Shown one piece after another: positions 45,101-50,501 of a DNA stretch of 64,000 nt. Position numbers and translations under genes: made by a program. Position 1 is the stretch's first letter. Every line of letters starts with the position of its first letter. The DNA comes from Siphonodentalium dalli. Lineage: Eukaryota; Mollusca; Scaphopoda; Gadilida; Siphonodentaliidae. Location: the NCBI GenBank assembly GCA_032622095.1, contig CP136066.1, positions 186,346,716-186,410,715 of the forward strand, given 5' to 3'. Under the pieces are notes generated by a model. It was not told the origin of the DNA and ran no database searches. It worked only from the letters and a program-made list of their open reading frames with translations.

Positions 45101-46713
45101 AATGGATCAAGGTATTTGGAAGAGAAAAATAAATCATATAATAATGATTTGGAAAAGGTGTCAGCAGCACCAGTGATAGAAATCGTATAGATATCGGACA
45201 ACTTGCACAAGGAGAAATAATGTTGAATAATCAGTTGTTTATGTTTGACTATCTATTAACTCAACATATATACAGTAATGCCCTTAATAATTGACTCCTT
45301 ATCCACAGCAGAATTATTGGTAACTTTTCATGATTTTATCGGAAATATGGATTGTTGCCATTCATCGGAAAGATCTCAATGAGAGCTTTCTGATGAATGG
45401 CAACAAGCCATATTTCCGACTAAATCCTGAAAAGTTACCCATAATTCTACTGTGGTTAAGGAGTTGATTTTTTAGGGCATTACTGTAATTGTGTGTTGTT
45501 GATATATGAATACATTTGAATCTTAGACAGATTCTTGATCATATTGCTATCAGGCCCCTGCGAATTGGCACTTTTAAAGGGGTACTGTACACTAAATCTA
45601 AATGGCCGGATTTAGTGTACAGTACCCCTTTAAGCAGATTCAAAATCCAGTGCATAATGTAGGTGATCAAAATTTTCACATGATTTTGTTCCTATATGGC
45701 ATCGAATATTTTGATGTAGGTATTTTTGAAAGAAAAGAAAATCGCATTTACAATTTTCAAGTTGTATAATATATATAGAGGATCTAAAGCTCGTACCCAG
45801 GTTATAGAAAAATTTACAAAACGAGTCCAGTAAATTAGGTCTGGACCTAATTTCCTGGACGAGTTTTGTAAATTCCGCTACAAACTGGGGATGAGTTGTA
45901 GATTCTATTTATCACATGATCCAAAACCTCAACAAAACATACTTAAATCAACAAATGGGACACAAAAATATACATTATACATTTTGATTAATTAAAGTAA
46001 AATATTTCAGAGTATATGTATATGCGCAAAATAATATGCTTTTTGCAGTTAATCATTAATGCCGATTCGAGTTGATATCAATATACCACATTATCTGCAG
46101 ACAGAGTCGTGGTGTGATTACGTGACACTAACAAGCAATATATTCACAAGTAGGCTCACAATTATGCGGTTTGCGAAAATGGGCAAATATAGACCTATAA
46201 ACGTCCCAATAACACAACTAACCAGTTACCCCGATTAATCACAAAAGGCTAGGTCCTTATGGATTTGTCATCTCTTATGTGTGTTTTTGATGTTTCTATG
46301 TATTTGCCTTTACTAAGCACTAACCTTTAATAATGTGCATATAACGACAAGTATCGCGGATGCATCACTCATATATATTTTTCTTCGTCTTTACCCTAAG
46401 CAAAATTTGCAATAATGCATCTATCAGTCCTCAAAATTGGCCACAGCAATAAGCAATGCCGTGGGAAATGTCATGGCAACATTTGGAATCTAACATGCCA
46501 CATCATCAAATTTGCCGTGGGACATTTTTCCTAATTTCGAGCATTGTATATATGGTAGTATAAGCTGTGGGCCTGTGGCATCCTCTTTCTATTGTGATAA
46601 TGATATTTGTTTTTCTTCATCTACAGATACTGCCATCTCGAACACATCCGAACATGAAAATGAGTGGGGGAAGCGGATATATACTGACATTCATAACATC
46701 CAGAGACTCTTGA
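12047..46713 (+). CDS. TRMT6: tRNA (adenine-N1-)-methyltransferase non-catalytic subunit TRMT6, complete
   Basis: Twelve coding exons (listed separately) join in frame to 1464 nt, 487 residues plus stop; human TRMT6 has 497. TRM6/TRMT6 pairs with catalytic TRMT61A in a nuclear heterotetramer that makes m1A58 in the T-loop of tRNAs, notably initiator tRNA, and helps bind the tRNA. The match runs end to end: IREGVKVVLKK, FVLDDIIGHRYGSIFEV, KLIENSATF, YIKKKKRK, MYYSKAPAKI, MRVDTLSQIL, KYHPTPLVLNLIEYVAPSRP, LRLTETWLREYQ-type and MKMSGGSGYILT segments occur in the expected order. Exon 8 encodes an acidic Ser/Asp/Glu-rich linker, variable in the family. No SAM-binding motif is expected or seen. Introns up to 8.9 kb are packed with transposons. 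An AATAAA lies 34 bases after the stop. Confidence 0.95.
12183..12210. repeat. Poly-C tract interrupted by A
   Basis: About 27 C with one A, in TRMT6 intron 1, 51 bases after the exon 1 donor. Confidence 0.85.
12317..13318. repeat. Tandem duplication of a 0.5-kb palindrome-containing unit
   Basis: Copies at about 12317-12820 and 12821-13318 are nearly identical. Each starts with a foldback (arms TATGGGCTGCAGTATCACG, TCAGATCGCCGTATCAAAC) of about 150 bp, then a unique tail, then three GATACTGATACGGAATTC-like repeats. Both end GTCATATAATAAATA. It occupies the start of TRMT6 intron 1. Confidence 0.88.
13319..14690. other. TRMT6 intron 1, unassigned stretch
   Basis: No exon, RNA or bounded repeat recognised. 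A short near-repeat (TTTTTGTGCA.GG.TTTCC.TG.A.GAAACTACT) occurs at about 14006 and 14113. Confidence 0.4.
14735..14905. mobile_element. Solo end of the CATATATATGTAGTTAT family
   Basis: Matches the terminal about 170 bp of the element at 16549-17741 (ATATATGTAGTTAT, TTCTCGGTTGGCGGTAACAC, GTGTTAATTAACTAAGTA). No partner end is nearby. Confidence 0.65.
15274..16507. mobile_element. hAT-type element with BED-finger remnant
   Basis: Ends CAGGGTTGTCAAAGTACCG and GTACCTATTGACAACCCTG are inverted copies typical of hAT elements. The flanks GCTCCTAT and, after three extra bases, TCTCCTAT look like a decayed 8-bp duplication. The interior minus strand carries a BED zinc finger. Confidence 0.82.
15717..16046 (-). 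pseudogene. hAT transposase N-terminus (zf-BED), truncated
   Basis: The minus strand reads SHVWDYFIPHKNDSQKARCA then ECNTVIARSKGSTTGMKKYL and STKHKI. This has the aromatic start, the CxxC pair and the terminal H of a BED zinc finger. The frame stops about 45 codons later, at 15717. It is a DNA-binding remnant of a transposase whose catalytic part is gone. Upstream of it, AAATCTAG could be an exon start. Confidence 0.78.
16549..17741. mobile_element. Element with about 190-bp terminal inverted repeats
   Basis: The left end ACATATATGTAGTTATTATGG and the right end CATAATAACTACATATATAT are inverted, and the similarity continues about 190 bp inward (GTTGGCGGTAACACAAAGGC, GTGTTAATTAACT). The central about 0.8 kb has no open frame. 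It begins about 40 bases after the hAT element. Confidence 0.75.
18329..18509. mobile_element. Foldback MITE, CAGTAATGC family, copy 1
   Basis: TA-flanked 181-bp near-perfect palindrome: CAGTAATGCCCTAAGTAATC pairs with its complement at the other end, with internal CAGAATTATGGGTAAC and ATGGCTTGTTGCCATTCATC. Confidence 0.92.
18969..19885. mobile_element. hAT-type element, 8-bp TSD GCGATCGC
   Basis: Ends TAGAGCTGGGACGGTTATGC and ACCGTCCCAGCTCTA are inverted and flanked by identical GCGATCGC (18961-18968, 19886-19893). Subterminal GGTTAACCGGTTAA repeats are present. No transposase frame is seen. Confidence 0.93.
20076..21074. other. TRMT6 intron 1, 3' part
   Basis: No supported exon or bounded repeat; AT-rich. 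Confidence 0.4.
21075..21211 (+). CDS. TRMT6: TRMT6 exon 2 (residues 29-74)
   Basis: Acceptor TTTCATTTAAG, donor GATG|GTGAGT. Encodes PVWVEKVKFVLDDIIGHRYG followed by SIFEVRNGKMVKVK. It matches the LDNVIGHSYGTAFEV core of TRMT6. It leaves phase 1. Confidence 0.93.
22130..22800. repeat. Degenerate tandem repeat, about 180-bp unit
   Basis: Phrases CCTACAG.CC.CATC, CATC.GATC..ACCAAACTT, GGGGTGACCTCTAGATGGGA and AAAAACATGGC.GCCAG recur about four times in TRMT6 intron 2. It begins with TTTTTAGCTCAACTGTACAA, a phrase common in dispersed marine-invertebrate repeats. Confidence 0.7.
22915..23021 (+). CDS. TRMT6: TRMT6 exon 3 (residues 75-110)
   Basis: Acceptor CATTTCAG, donor GGAGAA|GTATGT. Encodes DNRNLLDQDCNQKLSKDDIV then KMRKEGLAGE, matching the NRNIVDD..QKLTQDDIKALK stretch of the family. 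It ends in phase 0. Confidence 0.93.
23069..23280. mobile_element. Foldback MITE, CAGTAATGC family, copy 2
   Basis: TA-flanked, 212 bp, both arms intact; 47 bases downstream of TRMT6 exon 3. Confidence 0.92.
23485..24183. mobile_element. CCCTTTCTATACT-family element with nested insertions
   Basis: Starts CTAACCCTTTCTGTACTAAA and ends GGGATAACTACTCG. Inside lies a TACTCT..GTGCC-type element (about 23660-24135), which itself holds part of the hairpin MITE family (23803-24112). Confidence 0.7.
23803..24112. mobile_element. Truncated copy of the 3166-3604 hairpin MITE
   Basis: Shares GTATGCTTAAGCATGCTATA and several hundred bases of interior with 3269-3590, but lacks both CCCTTTCAGTGCC termini. 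The hairpin at 24036-24080 is shortened to 45 bp. Confidence 0.82.
24464..24864. mobile_element. piggyBac-like MITE, CCCTTTACCCAACA termini, copy 1
   Basis: TTAA-flanked (24460-24463, 24865-24868), 401 bp, with ends CCCTTTACCCAACA and TGTTGGGTAAAGGG. Two shared hairpins are inside (24489-24556, 24639-24702), separated by about 80 bp. Confidence 0.93.
25133..25152. repeat. Poly-C tract
   Basis: A run of about 20 C. Confidence 0.85.
25936..26143. mobile_element. Foldback MITE, CAGTAATGC family, copy 3
   Basis: TA-flanked, 208 bp, two intact arms meeting at GAAAGCTCTAGAGCTTTC. Confidence 0.92.
26320..26573. mobile_element. Foldback MITE, CAGTAATGC family, copy 4
   Basis: TA-flanked, 254 bp. 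The left arm has an internal 38-bp duplication (ATATGGCTTGTTGCCATTCA to GGAAAGCTCTC repeated), so the arms are unequal. Confidence 0.9.
26993..27084 (+). CDS. TRMT6: TRMT6 exon 4 (residues 111-140)
   Basis: Acceptor CACTTTTCAG, donor AGGAA|GTAAGT. Encodes DIIGKLIENSATFENKTEYS then QAKYIKKKKR. The IENS-TF-KTE and KYIKKKK motifs are TRMT6 hallmarks. A piggyBac-like element begins only 10 bases into the following intron. Confidence 0.95.
27094..27290. mobile_element. CCCTTTCTATACT-family element beside exon 4
   Basis: TTAA at 27090-27093, then CCTTTTTTATACTGAATGGA, like 46829 onward. The 3' end is approximate. It sits ten bases after the exon 4 boundary. Confidence 0.65.
27762..27845 (+). CDS. 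TRMT6: TRMT6 exon 5 (residues 141-168)
   Basis: Acceptor TAATTTACAG, donor ATACA|GTGAGT. Encodes HLLVFTVLKPNTRLLAEMYY then SKAPAKI, matching the ITVVKPSTRILSIMYYAREPGKI region. It leaves phase 2. Confidence 0.95.
27955..28115. mobile_element. Partial double-hairpin MITE (CCCTCTGGGGACC family)
   Basis: Carries one arm: CATCACTAAATTCACCCTCT, GGGGACCTCATTCTGCTTAG. The matching arm is absent. Confidence 0.6.
28155..28265. mobile_element. Half copy of the CAGTAATGC foldback MITE
   Basis: The left arm only, starting TACAGTAATGCCCTAAATAA and ending at the palindrome centre CTCTCAGTGAG. The second arm is missing. Confidence 0.85.
28296..29320. mobile_element. hAT-type element, 8-bp TSD TTTGTGAT
   Basis: Ends CAGGATTCACGCTG and CAGCATTAACACTG are imperfect inverted copies, flanked by identical TTTGTGAT (28288-28295, 29321-29328). 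Subterminal AATTGGCCAA / TTTGGTCAAAG repeats occur. Length is 1025 bp; no transposase frame. Confidence 0.88.
29581..29705 (+). CDS. TRMT6: TRMT6 exon 6 (residues 169-210)
   Basis: Acceptor CCCTTCAACAG, donor GTGGTG|GTATGT. Encodes NMRVDTLSQILCYGNVFARS followed by NVAVVDTLQGLLLGAVLEKC, matching the MRYDTLAQML..GN and TCAGLVLGAMMER segments. It leaves phase 1. Confidence 0.95.
29752..29948. mobile_element. piggyBac-like MITE, CCCTTTCATGAC termini, copy 1
   Basis: TTAA-flanked (29748-29751, 29949-29952), 197 bp. Hairpin centre is GGCGCCCTATGGGAGACT. It begins 43 bases after TRMT6 exon 6. Confidence 0.88.
30394..30445 (+). CDS. TRMT6: TRMT6 exon 7 (residues 211-227)
   Basis: A 52-bp micro-exon with acceptor TTTTTGCAG and donor ACAAG|GTGAGC. 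Encodes GFSKVIHFHHGSFPEPT, aligned to the GFGSIIQLYPGGGPVRAA region. It is supported by phase continuity (1 in, 2 out) as well as similarity. Confidence 0.85.
30499..30738. mobile_element. CCCTTTCTATACT-family element, minus orientation
   Basis: Ends ATCCATTTATATAGAAAGGG before TTAA at 30739-30742; the other end reads GACGAGTAGTTGTCCCTTAG. It contains the inverted GAAATGTTCAGATAATAAGT / AACATTTC pair. Confidence 0.65.
31142..31556 (+). CDS. TRMT6: TRMT6 exon 8, acidic linker (residues 228-366)
   Basis: Acceptor TGATTTTCAG, donor AAATTT|GTAAGT; it ends in phase 0. It begins RPIVGMFDFPSNVTENLLSF, like the GLYEFPLNKVDSLL part of human TRMT6. It continues into a poorly conserved stretch rich in Glu, Asp, Ser and Gly (EDDSSIKPDTEVENK, DTGGTGGNSDEENGDEKRAK). 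The linker ends in a basic KIGCKRKF. A TTAA-type element begins 11 bases into the next intron. Confidence 0.9.
31568..33903. mobile_element. TTAA element, CTCTTTCACC termini, with nested insertion
   Basis: TTAA (31564-31567, 33904-33907) flanks CTCTTTCACCCCCGC and GGTGGTGAAAGAG. The interior holds CTGCCCGCTATAGCGGGCA near the left end and a complete TACTCTC..GTGCC element at 31702-32881. Length is 2336 bp, about 1.16 kb without the nested copy. Confidence 0.82.
31702..32881. mobile_element. Complete TACTCTC..GTGCC family element
   Basis: TA-flanked. CTCTCGTGTGCCAAATAAAA at the left pairs with CGTTTATTTGGCACGCGAGAG at the right. Subterminal blocks repeat AGTACAGGGCGGA three to five times per side, which may bind a transposase. 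The 1.18-kb interior has no open frame above 100 codons. Confidence 0.85.
34538..35642. mobile_element. hAT-type element, 8-bp TSD AGTTGTAT
   Basis: Ends TAGTGATGGGCGGTT and AACCGCCCATCTCTA are flanked by identical AGTTGTAT (34530-34537, 35643-35650). Subterminal AACCGAAAACCGAC-like repeats are present. A BED-finger remnant starts at 34820. Confidence 0.93.
34820..34942 (+). pseudogene. hAT transposase N-terminus (zf-BED), frameshifted
   Basis: The frame reads MAEQNNEQGSTKSPIWSYFT then HLTGDDSKKCRCLICHKNVA and stops. The BED pattern (W-x-x-F, CxxC) is clear. The expected downstream part, LANYMNAEHK with the final His, is in the next frame just after the stop, so a frameshift has separated the two halves of the finger. 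No catalytic domain remains. Confidence 0.82.
35778..36381. other. TRMT6 intron 8, unassigned stretch
   Basis: No repeat boundary or exon seen. Confidence 0.35.
36386..36777. mobile_element. piggyBac-like MITE, CCCTTTACCCAACA termini, copy 2
   Basis: TTAA-flanked (36382-36385, 36778-36781), 392 bp, two hairpins. Opposite orientation to copies 1 and 3. It ends 77 bases before TRMT6 exon 9. Confidence 0.93.
36855..36943 (+). CDS. TRMT6: TRMT6 exon 9, basic helix (residues 367-395)
   Basis: Acceptor ATGCTATAG (weak pyrimidine tract), donor GATAG|GTAGGT. Encodes FSKENEAKRLEKQRNIADAK then CVLLERKID, corresponding to the EKQRRQEEQRKRHLEAAALLSERNAD helix. A second GT four bases downstream is a possible alternative donor. 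The exon lies between two inverted copies of the same MITE. Confidence 0.85.
37656..38037. mobile_element. piggyBac-like MITE, CCCTTTACCCAACA termini, copy 3
   Basis: TTAA-flanked (37652-37655, 38038-38041), 382 bp, two hairpins. It is nearly identical to copy 1 apart from a short deletion near the right end, where copy 1 repeats TTGGCCGGTTT. Confidence 0.93.
38172..38274 (+). CDS. TRMT6: TRMT6 exon 10 (residues 396-430)
   Basis: Acceptor TTTCAATTTCAG, donor AAAGAG|GTTAGT; it ends in phase 0. Encodes LLIASKYHPTPLVLNLIEYV then APSRPVVIYSQYKE. This is the most conserved segment of the family (LIVASRFHPTPLLL..DFVAPSRPFVVYCQYKE). Confidence 0.96.
38275..39530. other. TRMT6 intron 10, unassigned stretch
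   Basis: Contains a local direct repeat GCGATCACATGACC / GCGGTCACATGACC near 38690 but no exon or bounded element. Confidence 0.35.
39555..39725. repeat. Dispersed AATAAAGAGCGT repeats
   Basis: Four copies of (A)ATAAAGAGCGT, alternately followed by CCATG and TCT, within 170 bp. Confidence 0.7.
40551..40947. mobile_element. Double-hairpin MITE (CCCTCTGGGGACC family), copy 1
   Basis: Outer ends TCTGTCATTTGCAGAAT and ATTCTGCAAATGACAGA are inverted. The left hairpin arm GGTCCCCAGAGGGTGAAT pairs with AATTCACTCTCTGGGAACC. The right side retains the closing arm. Confidence 0.8.
41383..41908. repeat. 35-bp minisatellite reaching the exon 11 acceptor
   Basis: About 14-15 units of ACTTACCAGGCCATATGTTT plus AATTTTAACATACCT, with a few substitutions per unit (ACC/AAC/AAT, TACCT/TAGCT). 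The last unit lacks AT and changes AATTTTAACA to AATTTTCAG, the splice acceptor of TRMT6 exon 11. Confidence 0.95.
41909..41995 (+). CDS. TRMT6: TRMT6 exon 11 (residues 431-459)
   Basis: Acceptor TTTAATTTTCAG, donor TATCAG|GTATAT; phase 0 in and out. Encodes PLMDAYTQLREKGIGLSFRL then TETWLREYQ, matching PLLECYTKLRERG..NLRLSETWLRNYQ. The acceptor lies in the last unit of a 35-bp minisatellite. Confidence 0.95.
42483..42705. mobile_element. CCCTTTCTATACT-family element
   Basis: TTAA at 42479-42482 and 42706-42709. It starts TGAGTAGTTATCCCTCAGGA and ends AATCCATTTAGTAAAGACAG.GG. An internal inverted pair AGGAAATGTTCAAATAA / TTATCTGAACATTTC is present. Confidence 0.72.
42710..42838. repeat. Near-perfect 129-bp palindrome
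   Basis: Arms TCGTTTTCGATGCATCTGTC, GGCGTATAGAAGTGTC pair with their complements around AATTACGTAGTT. It starts directly at the TTAA that ends the preceding element. Confidence 0.9.
43469..43910. mobile_element. Double-hairpin MITE (CCCTCTGGGGACC family), copy 2
   Basis: Two hairpins, 43500-43580 and 43790-43880, sit between inverted ends GTGTCTGTCATTTG and CAAATGGCAAATACAC. Each hairpin has GAGGGTGAATTTAGTGATGC-type arms. Confidence 0.85.
44276..44427. mobile_element. piggyBac-like MITE, CCCTTTCATGAC termini, copy 2
   Basis: TTAA-flanked (44272-44275, 44428-44431), 152 bp with a single hairpin. The left terminus is mutated to GTCTTTCATGATGGGAGC. Confidence 0.82.
44432..45098. mobile_element. 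TTAA element with AAAGTGTTTTGGTTCTCGGGCA ends
   Basis: Inverted ends GTTTTGGTTCTCGGGCA and TGCCTGAGAACCAAAAC. TTAA at 44428-44431 and 45099-45102; the left TTAA is also the right TTAA of the neighbouring MITE. A poly-A run (44957-44975) lies inside. Kolobok or piggyBac type cannot be told apart from ends alone. Confidence 0.7.
45273..45485. mobile_element. Foldback MITE, CAGTAATGC family, copy 5
   Basis: TA-flanked, 213 bp, with more arm mismatches than the other copies, so probably older. Confidence 0.88.
45569..45634. repeat. Palindrome AAAGGGGTACTGTACACTAAATC
   Basis: About 27-base arms (AAAGGGGTACTGTACACTAA) around ATGGCC. A related phrase, AAAGGTGGACTGTACACCAA, is at 49412. Confidence 0.82.
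45783..45908. repeat. Imperfect palindrome with CTGGACCTAATTTCCTGGAC centre
   Basis: TTTACAAAACGAGTCCAG and CTGGACGAGTTTTGTAAA pair; outer GATCTA / TAGATTC sequences extend the stem imperfectly. Confidence 0.75.
46627..46713 (+). CDS. TRMT6: TRMT6 exon 12 with stop (residues 460-487)
   Basis: Acceptor TTCATCTACAG, stop TGA at 46711-46713. Encodes ILPSRTHPNMKMSGGSGYIL then TFITSRDS, matching the VLPDRSHPKLLMSGGGGYLLSGF end of human TRMT6. The reading frame used here differs from the longer open frame over the same bases. Confidence 0.93.
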   Translation: MLPSRTHPNMKMSGGSGYILTFITSRDS

Positions 46714-46746
46714 CAGAAAAAAATATCATAGAAAACAATATTCATA

Positions 46747-46752
46747 AATAAA
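46747..46752 (+). promoter_or_regulatory. Probable TRMT6 polyadenylation signal
   Basis: A canonical AATAAA 34 bases after the TRMT6 stop codon. Confidence 0.55.
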
Positions 46753-46828
46753 ATGATTAGATTTTGCATTCTTCTTGTTATCACATTTGACAAAAACTCA
46801 TAATTATTCAGAATTCTGTAAAATTTAA

Positions 46829-47302
46829 CCCTTTCTATACTGAATGGATTCCCCCCATTCAGTTATAAATGTGTACATTGGAATGGTCCATTATTCATTT
46901 GGAGGGGTGTTCAGGTAATAAAAGCGGACGACAGACAGAAAAACAGATAATACAAGAGCAGAATGATTCATATTCATTGATTGGAAACAAGCCTTGAAAT
47001 AGTGTGTCTGTCATTTGCAGAATGAGGTCCCCAGAGGGTGAATTTAGTGATGCTACCCCGCATAGCAGGCTAGCATCACCAAATTCACCCTCTGGGGACC
47101 TCATTCTGCTTACACCTCAGCAGAATGAGGTTCCCAGAGGGTGAATTTGGTGATGCTAGCCCGCTATGCGGGGTAGCATCACTAAATTCAACCTCTGGGG
47201 ACCTCATTCTGCAAATGACAGAGACCCTATTTCAAGGCTTGATGGGAAATGTTCAGATAAGTCGTTTGTTGAAACTTATTATCTGAACATTTCCTAAGGC
47301 CA
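46829..47302. mobile_element. CCCTTTCTATACT-family element interrupted by a double hairpin
   Basis: TTAA at 46825-46828, then CCCTTTCTATACTGAATGGA; it resumes after the insertion with TGGGAAATGTTCAGATAAGT and ends near ACATTTCCTAAGG. It lies 115 bases after the TRMT6 stop. Confidence 0.75.
46991..47243. mobile_element. Double-hairpin MITE (CCCTCTGGGGACC family), copy 3, compact
   Basis: Two adjacent near-perfect hairpins, 47010-47115 and 47113-47225, plus inverted outer ends CAAGCCTTGAAATAG / CTATTTCAAGGCTTG. The whole 253 bp also folds on itself as one long palindrome. Confidence 0.92.
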
Positions 47303-48374
47303 AAGGAACAAATTATTTGTGGTTGGGGTTTCCCTGCTGACCCTAATTTAAACCCCCTACCCTAAACATTTTTCCTATGGTACATATAAAATCTCTGGAA
47401 AATTTCATCACATTATATAGGCAACAAATAATAAACTGGAATAATAAAACAAAACAAAAAACACACACATTCCAACATCCAAAAATCAGTTGATTTCTTA
47501 CTTAGCATATTTGACTTGTACAAAAATCAATGAAATTATTTCTCAGCCCAATGCCATCATTAAATTTCAAGGCAGAATAGAAAGCCATAAAAATATCTCA
47601 ATAAAAATTTATTTAAAAAAATATTTTTTTAGCCAACTTACCAACCCTAGTTTGTTCTGACATGTAACCCCAACCACATATTTTATTTTCTTTGGCCTAA
47701 GGGATAAGGCCCTGTGAATCGGGCTTTTTCATTTCGAATCGAATCTCAAATCAGGCATAATAATAGTGAAGATGAAGATAATACATGACTCTGAGACCGT
47801 ACCAATATCAATTTGATCACTTCGTAACAACGATAAATGATCAGTATACAATGTAAATATTATCAAAAATGAATCAAATGCATGTCTAACCAATTAAGTG
47901 CGCATTCTTTGTGGCCATCTCTGTTAAAAAATAATGAAAAAGTATCAGAAGCAATAAAGAAGCCAGAAATCAATCGCGTTCACAAGTTTTGACATATATA
48001 TGAAATTTTGCTACATCAGTGGCATAAGTCTTACAATACTTCGGTGGTCTATAGTATAGCTCAGTTGACGGCAATGTTATTTACAAGCGTTGGTATCATA
48101 ATATATCTTCGCGAAAAGGCAATGTGGTCCATTGAAGTAATGAGAATGCAACTGGTGCCAATGATTTGATACAATTCGAATCAGGAAAGCCGATTTTGAA
48201 TCGAATCAGATGAAATATTCTGAATCGCTTTGAATCAAATCGAATCGCAGGGTGGTACAGTAAAGGAACTAATCATCAATGAGTGTTTAGTATAGAAAGT
48301 GATAAGCAGCACCAAATGATGAGTTCAACTGAATATGTTGATTCCTTGCTCTGGATCAAGTCTGAATTTAATTT

Positions 48375-48745
48375 GTCTCACTTTTGCAGAATGAGTTCCC
48401 CAGAGGGTGAATTTAGTGACGCTATCCTGCACAGAATTCACCCTCTGGGGACCTCATTCTGCTTAGGCCTCAATTGCTATGGAAGACCTTGGATCAGATT
48501 GAAGCTCCTCAGTTGAAGTTGGTCACCTCGATTATCTATTTTATCTTCTGCAACAGAAGGGAAAAAGAAACTAAAACAATATGAATTGAGATTATAGATA
48601 CTTCCCAGAAGATGAGGCCTAAGCAGAATGAGGTCCACAGAGTGTGAATTTGGTATGCTAACCCACCGTGCGGGATAGCATTACTAAATTCACCCTCTGG
48701 GTACCTCATTCTGCAAATGGCAGACCCTAAATTCAGGCTTGCTGT
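48375..48745. mobile_element. Double-hairpin MITE (CCCTCTGGGGACC family), copy 4
   Basis: Left hairpin 48390-48465 and right hairpin 48620-48715 are separated by about 150 bp containing GATGAGGCCTAAGCAGAATG. Confidence 0.83.
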
Positions 48746-48789
48746 GGGTTCATAATAATGAGTTTGATTCCAGTACTCGGAATATTAGT

Positions 48790-48945
48790 TTTACCTTGGA
48801 GTTATTTGTCCAAATCTCTTGGACTTTTTCAATCGTATGAGCGAAAAATTGCTAACTTGACATCCAAATGTCATGCAAGCAATTTTTTGGGTCAGATGAT
48901 TGAAAAAGTCCAAGAGAGTTGGTACAAACTATCTCCAAGCAGGGA
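48790..48945. repeat. Foldback MITE with CTTGGAGTTATTTG ends
   Basis: TCTCTTGGACTTTTTCAATC pairs with GATTGAAAAAGTCCAAGAGA, and further inward AAAAATTGCT..TTGACAT with ATGTCATGCAAGCAATTTTT. The open frame across it is a by-product of the palindrome. Confidence 0.8.
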
Positions 48946-49297
48946 CCAGCCTAGAGTGATACTTGGGAGACATCATCTCCCTATTTTTGTTCTGGGGAGA
49001 AGTGCCTCTCTCATAAACCAACATGTATATGTCCCAACAACATGTTTAAAGTATATGTACTGATTACAATGGTGTTCTTACTCACTATAATGGTTTTCTA
49101 AATGGGACCTTGTGCTGCATAATACTTACTGGATCATAGACTGGTGATGTCCGGATGTAAATTGAACTTCAGCCGTTATTACTTCTCCATGATCACAATC
49201 CACTTCTCCCTAATAACCAAAGTGATTTCTCCCATTCTGTCTGAAACATCTAAACTGTACCCTGTCTCCAAGGTAAACAATACTACTCTGGCTTGCC

Positions 49298-49338
49298 GTC
49301 ACCAAATTCACCCTCTGGGAACCTCATTCTGCTGAGGT
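49298..49338. mobile_element. Fragment of the double-hairpin MITE
   Basis: Only CACCAAATTCACCCTCTGGG, AACCTCATTCTGCTGAG remains. Confidence 0.7.
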
Positions 49339-49859
49339 ATGGAATTAAACTCATTACAATGATGAGTTGTTAACTGATTCCCATTTATGCATTTGCAGGG
49401 ATTTTCACCTTAAAGGTGGACTGTACACCAAATCCGGCCATTTATGGGACCATCTCCTTTTATACTCATCAGAATATATGCAACAGATGAATGAATTTGA
49501 GCCATGGATTAGTGCAAAATACACTTACATTATGAACAATGCAGACAACATGGTAAATATAATGAAACTGAATTTATGACTGAAATCATTATATTATATA
49601 TTCATTTTCATTATAATTACCATGTTTGCATCGTTCATAGAGCACATGAGTGTATTTTGCACTCATCCATGGCTCAAATTCATTGACCATTTGTCTCAGC
49701 TTTCATTCATTCATTTCGCTGTTGTGACATGAGATAGCTGATGGGCAAATTGAACAAGGATAATTAGACTCTCATGAATTTCATTGTCAAATAACTGGAC
49801 TTATGATGATTTCAGTTCCAGACCTCCAGTTTACAGCCATATAAAAAGATCTTATTTAA

Positions 49860-50098
49860 CCCTTTCATGACAGGAGCTGCGCTGGTGCAGCATTAAAGTC
49901 CCTGTGCCAGTGCATTCTCTTATATAAGCGAGCTTCCCATAGGGAGCCTCGCATATATAAGAGAATGCACCGACTTACAAGGTAAAGCTAAATATTTTTT
50001 GGGCCAATGTATTCTCTTATATATGTGAGGCTCCCTATGGGAGAATGCATTGGCACAGGGTTTTCGCAAAATTTCAGGAAGCTCCCATCATGGAAGGG
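49860..50098. mobile_element. piggyBac-like MITE, CCCTTTCATGAC termini, copy 3
   Basis: TTAA-flanked (49856-49859, 50099-50102), 239 bp. One complete hairpin (about 49908-49970, centre GAGCTTCCCATAGGGAGCCTC) and a second that has lost part of one arm. Confidence 0.88.
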
Positions 50099-50412
50099 TT
50101 AACATCATTTTCTTCTTATTTGTGTTGAAAAAGAAAATGAGATGTGAACTAAACCTAAAAATACCAAAGAATATCGTGTTATTTAAAAATTAACATCTAA
50201 TTTGTGGTTTCACTCTAAAACGTCCAAAGATATGAAATAAATGCATTAAAAAAAATTTATATCAAAGAAAATAACATCTGTCTTGTGACACTTCTTGTTA
50301 TCAACTGTTCCAAACCTTGTTATTTGATATTCTTGAAACTAAATAAAAAGTAAAATAGGATTTGTAATAATAGGCACACCTTATGTTCACAACTACAATG
50401 TTTGAGGTCGTG

Positions 50413-50501
50413 AGTAATATCAGCAGATAGTCAGTCACAAAGCCAGATTATGTCTGAGTAATATCAGCAGATAGTCAGTCACAAAGCCAGATTATGTCTG
50501 A
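50413..50501. repeat. Exact 44-bp tandem duplication
   Basis: GAGTAATATCAGCAGATAGT plus CAGTCACAAAGCCAGATTATGTCT occurs twice in a row. Confidence 0.9.

Noticed and set aside
48758-49063. 101-codon open frame
   Set aside because: It runs through both arms of a foldback MITE, so coding sense is a by-product of the palindrome.
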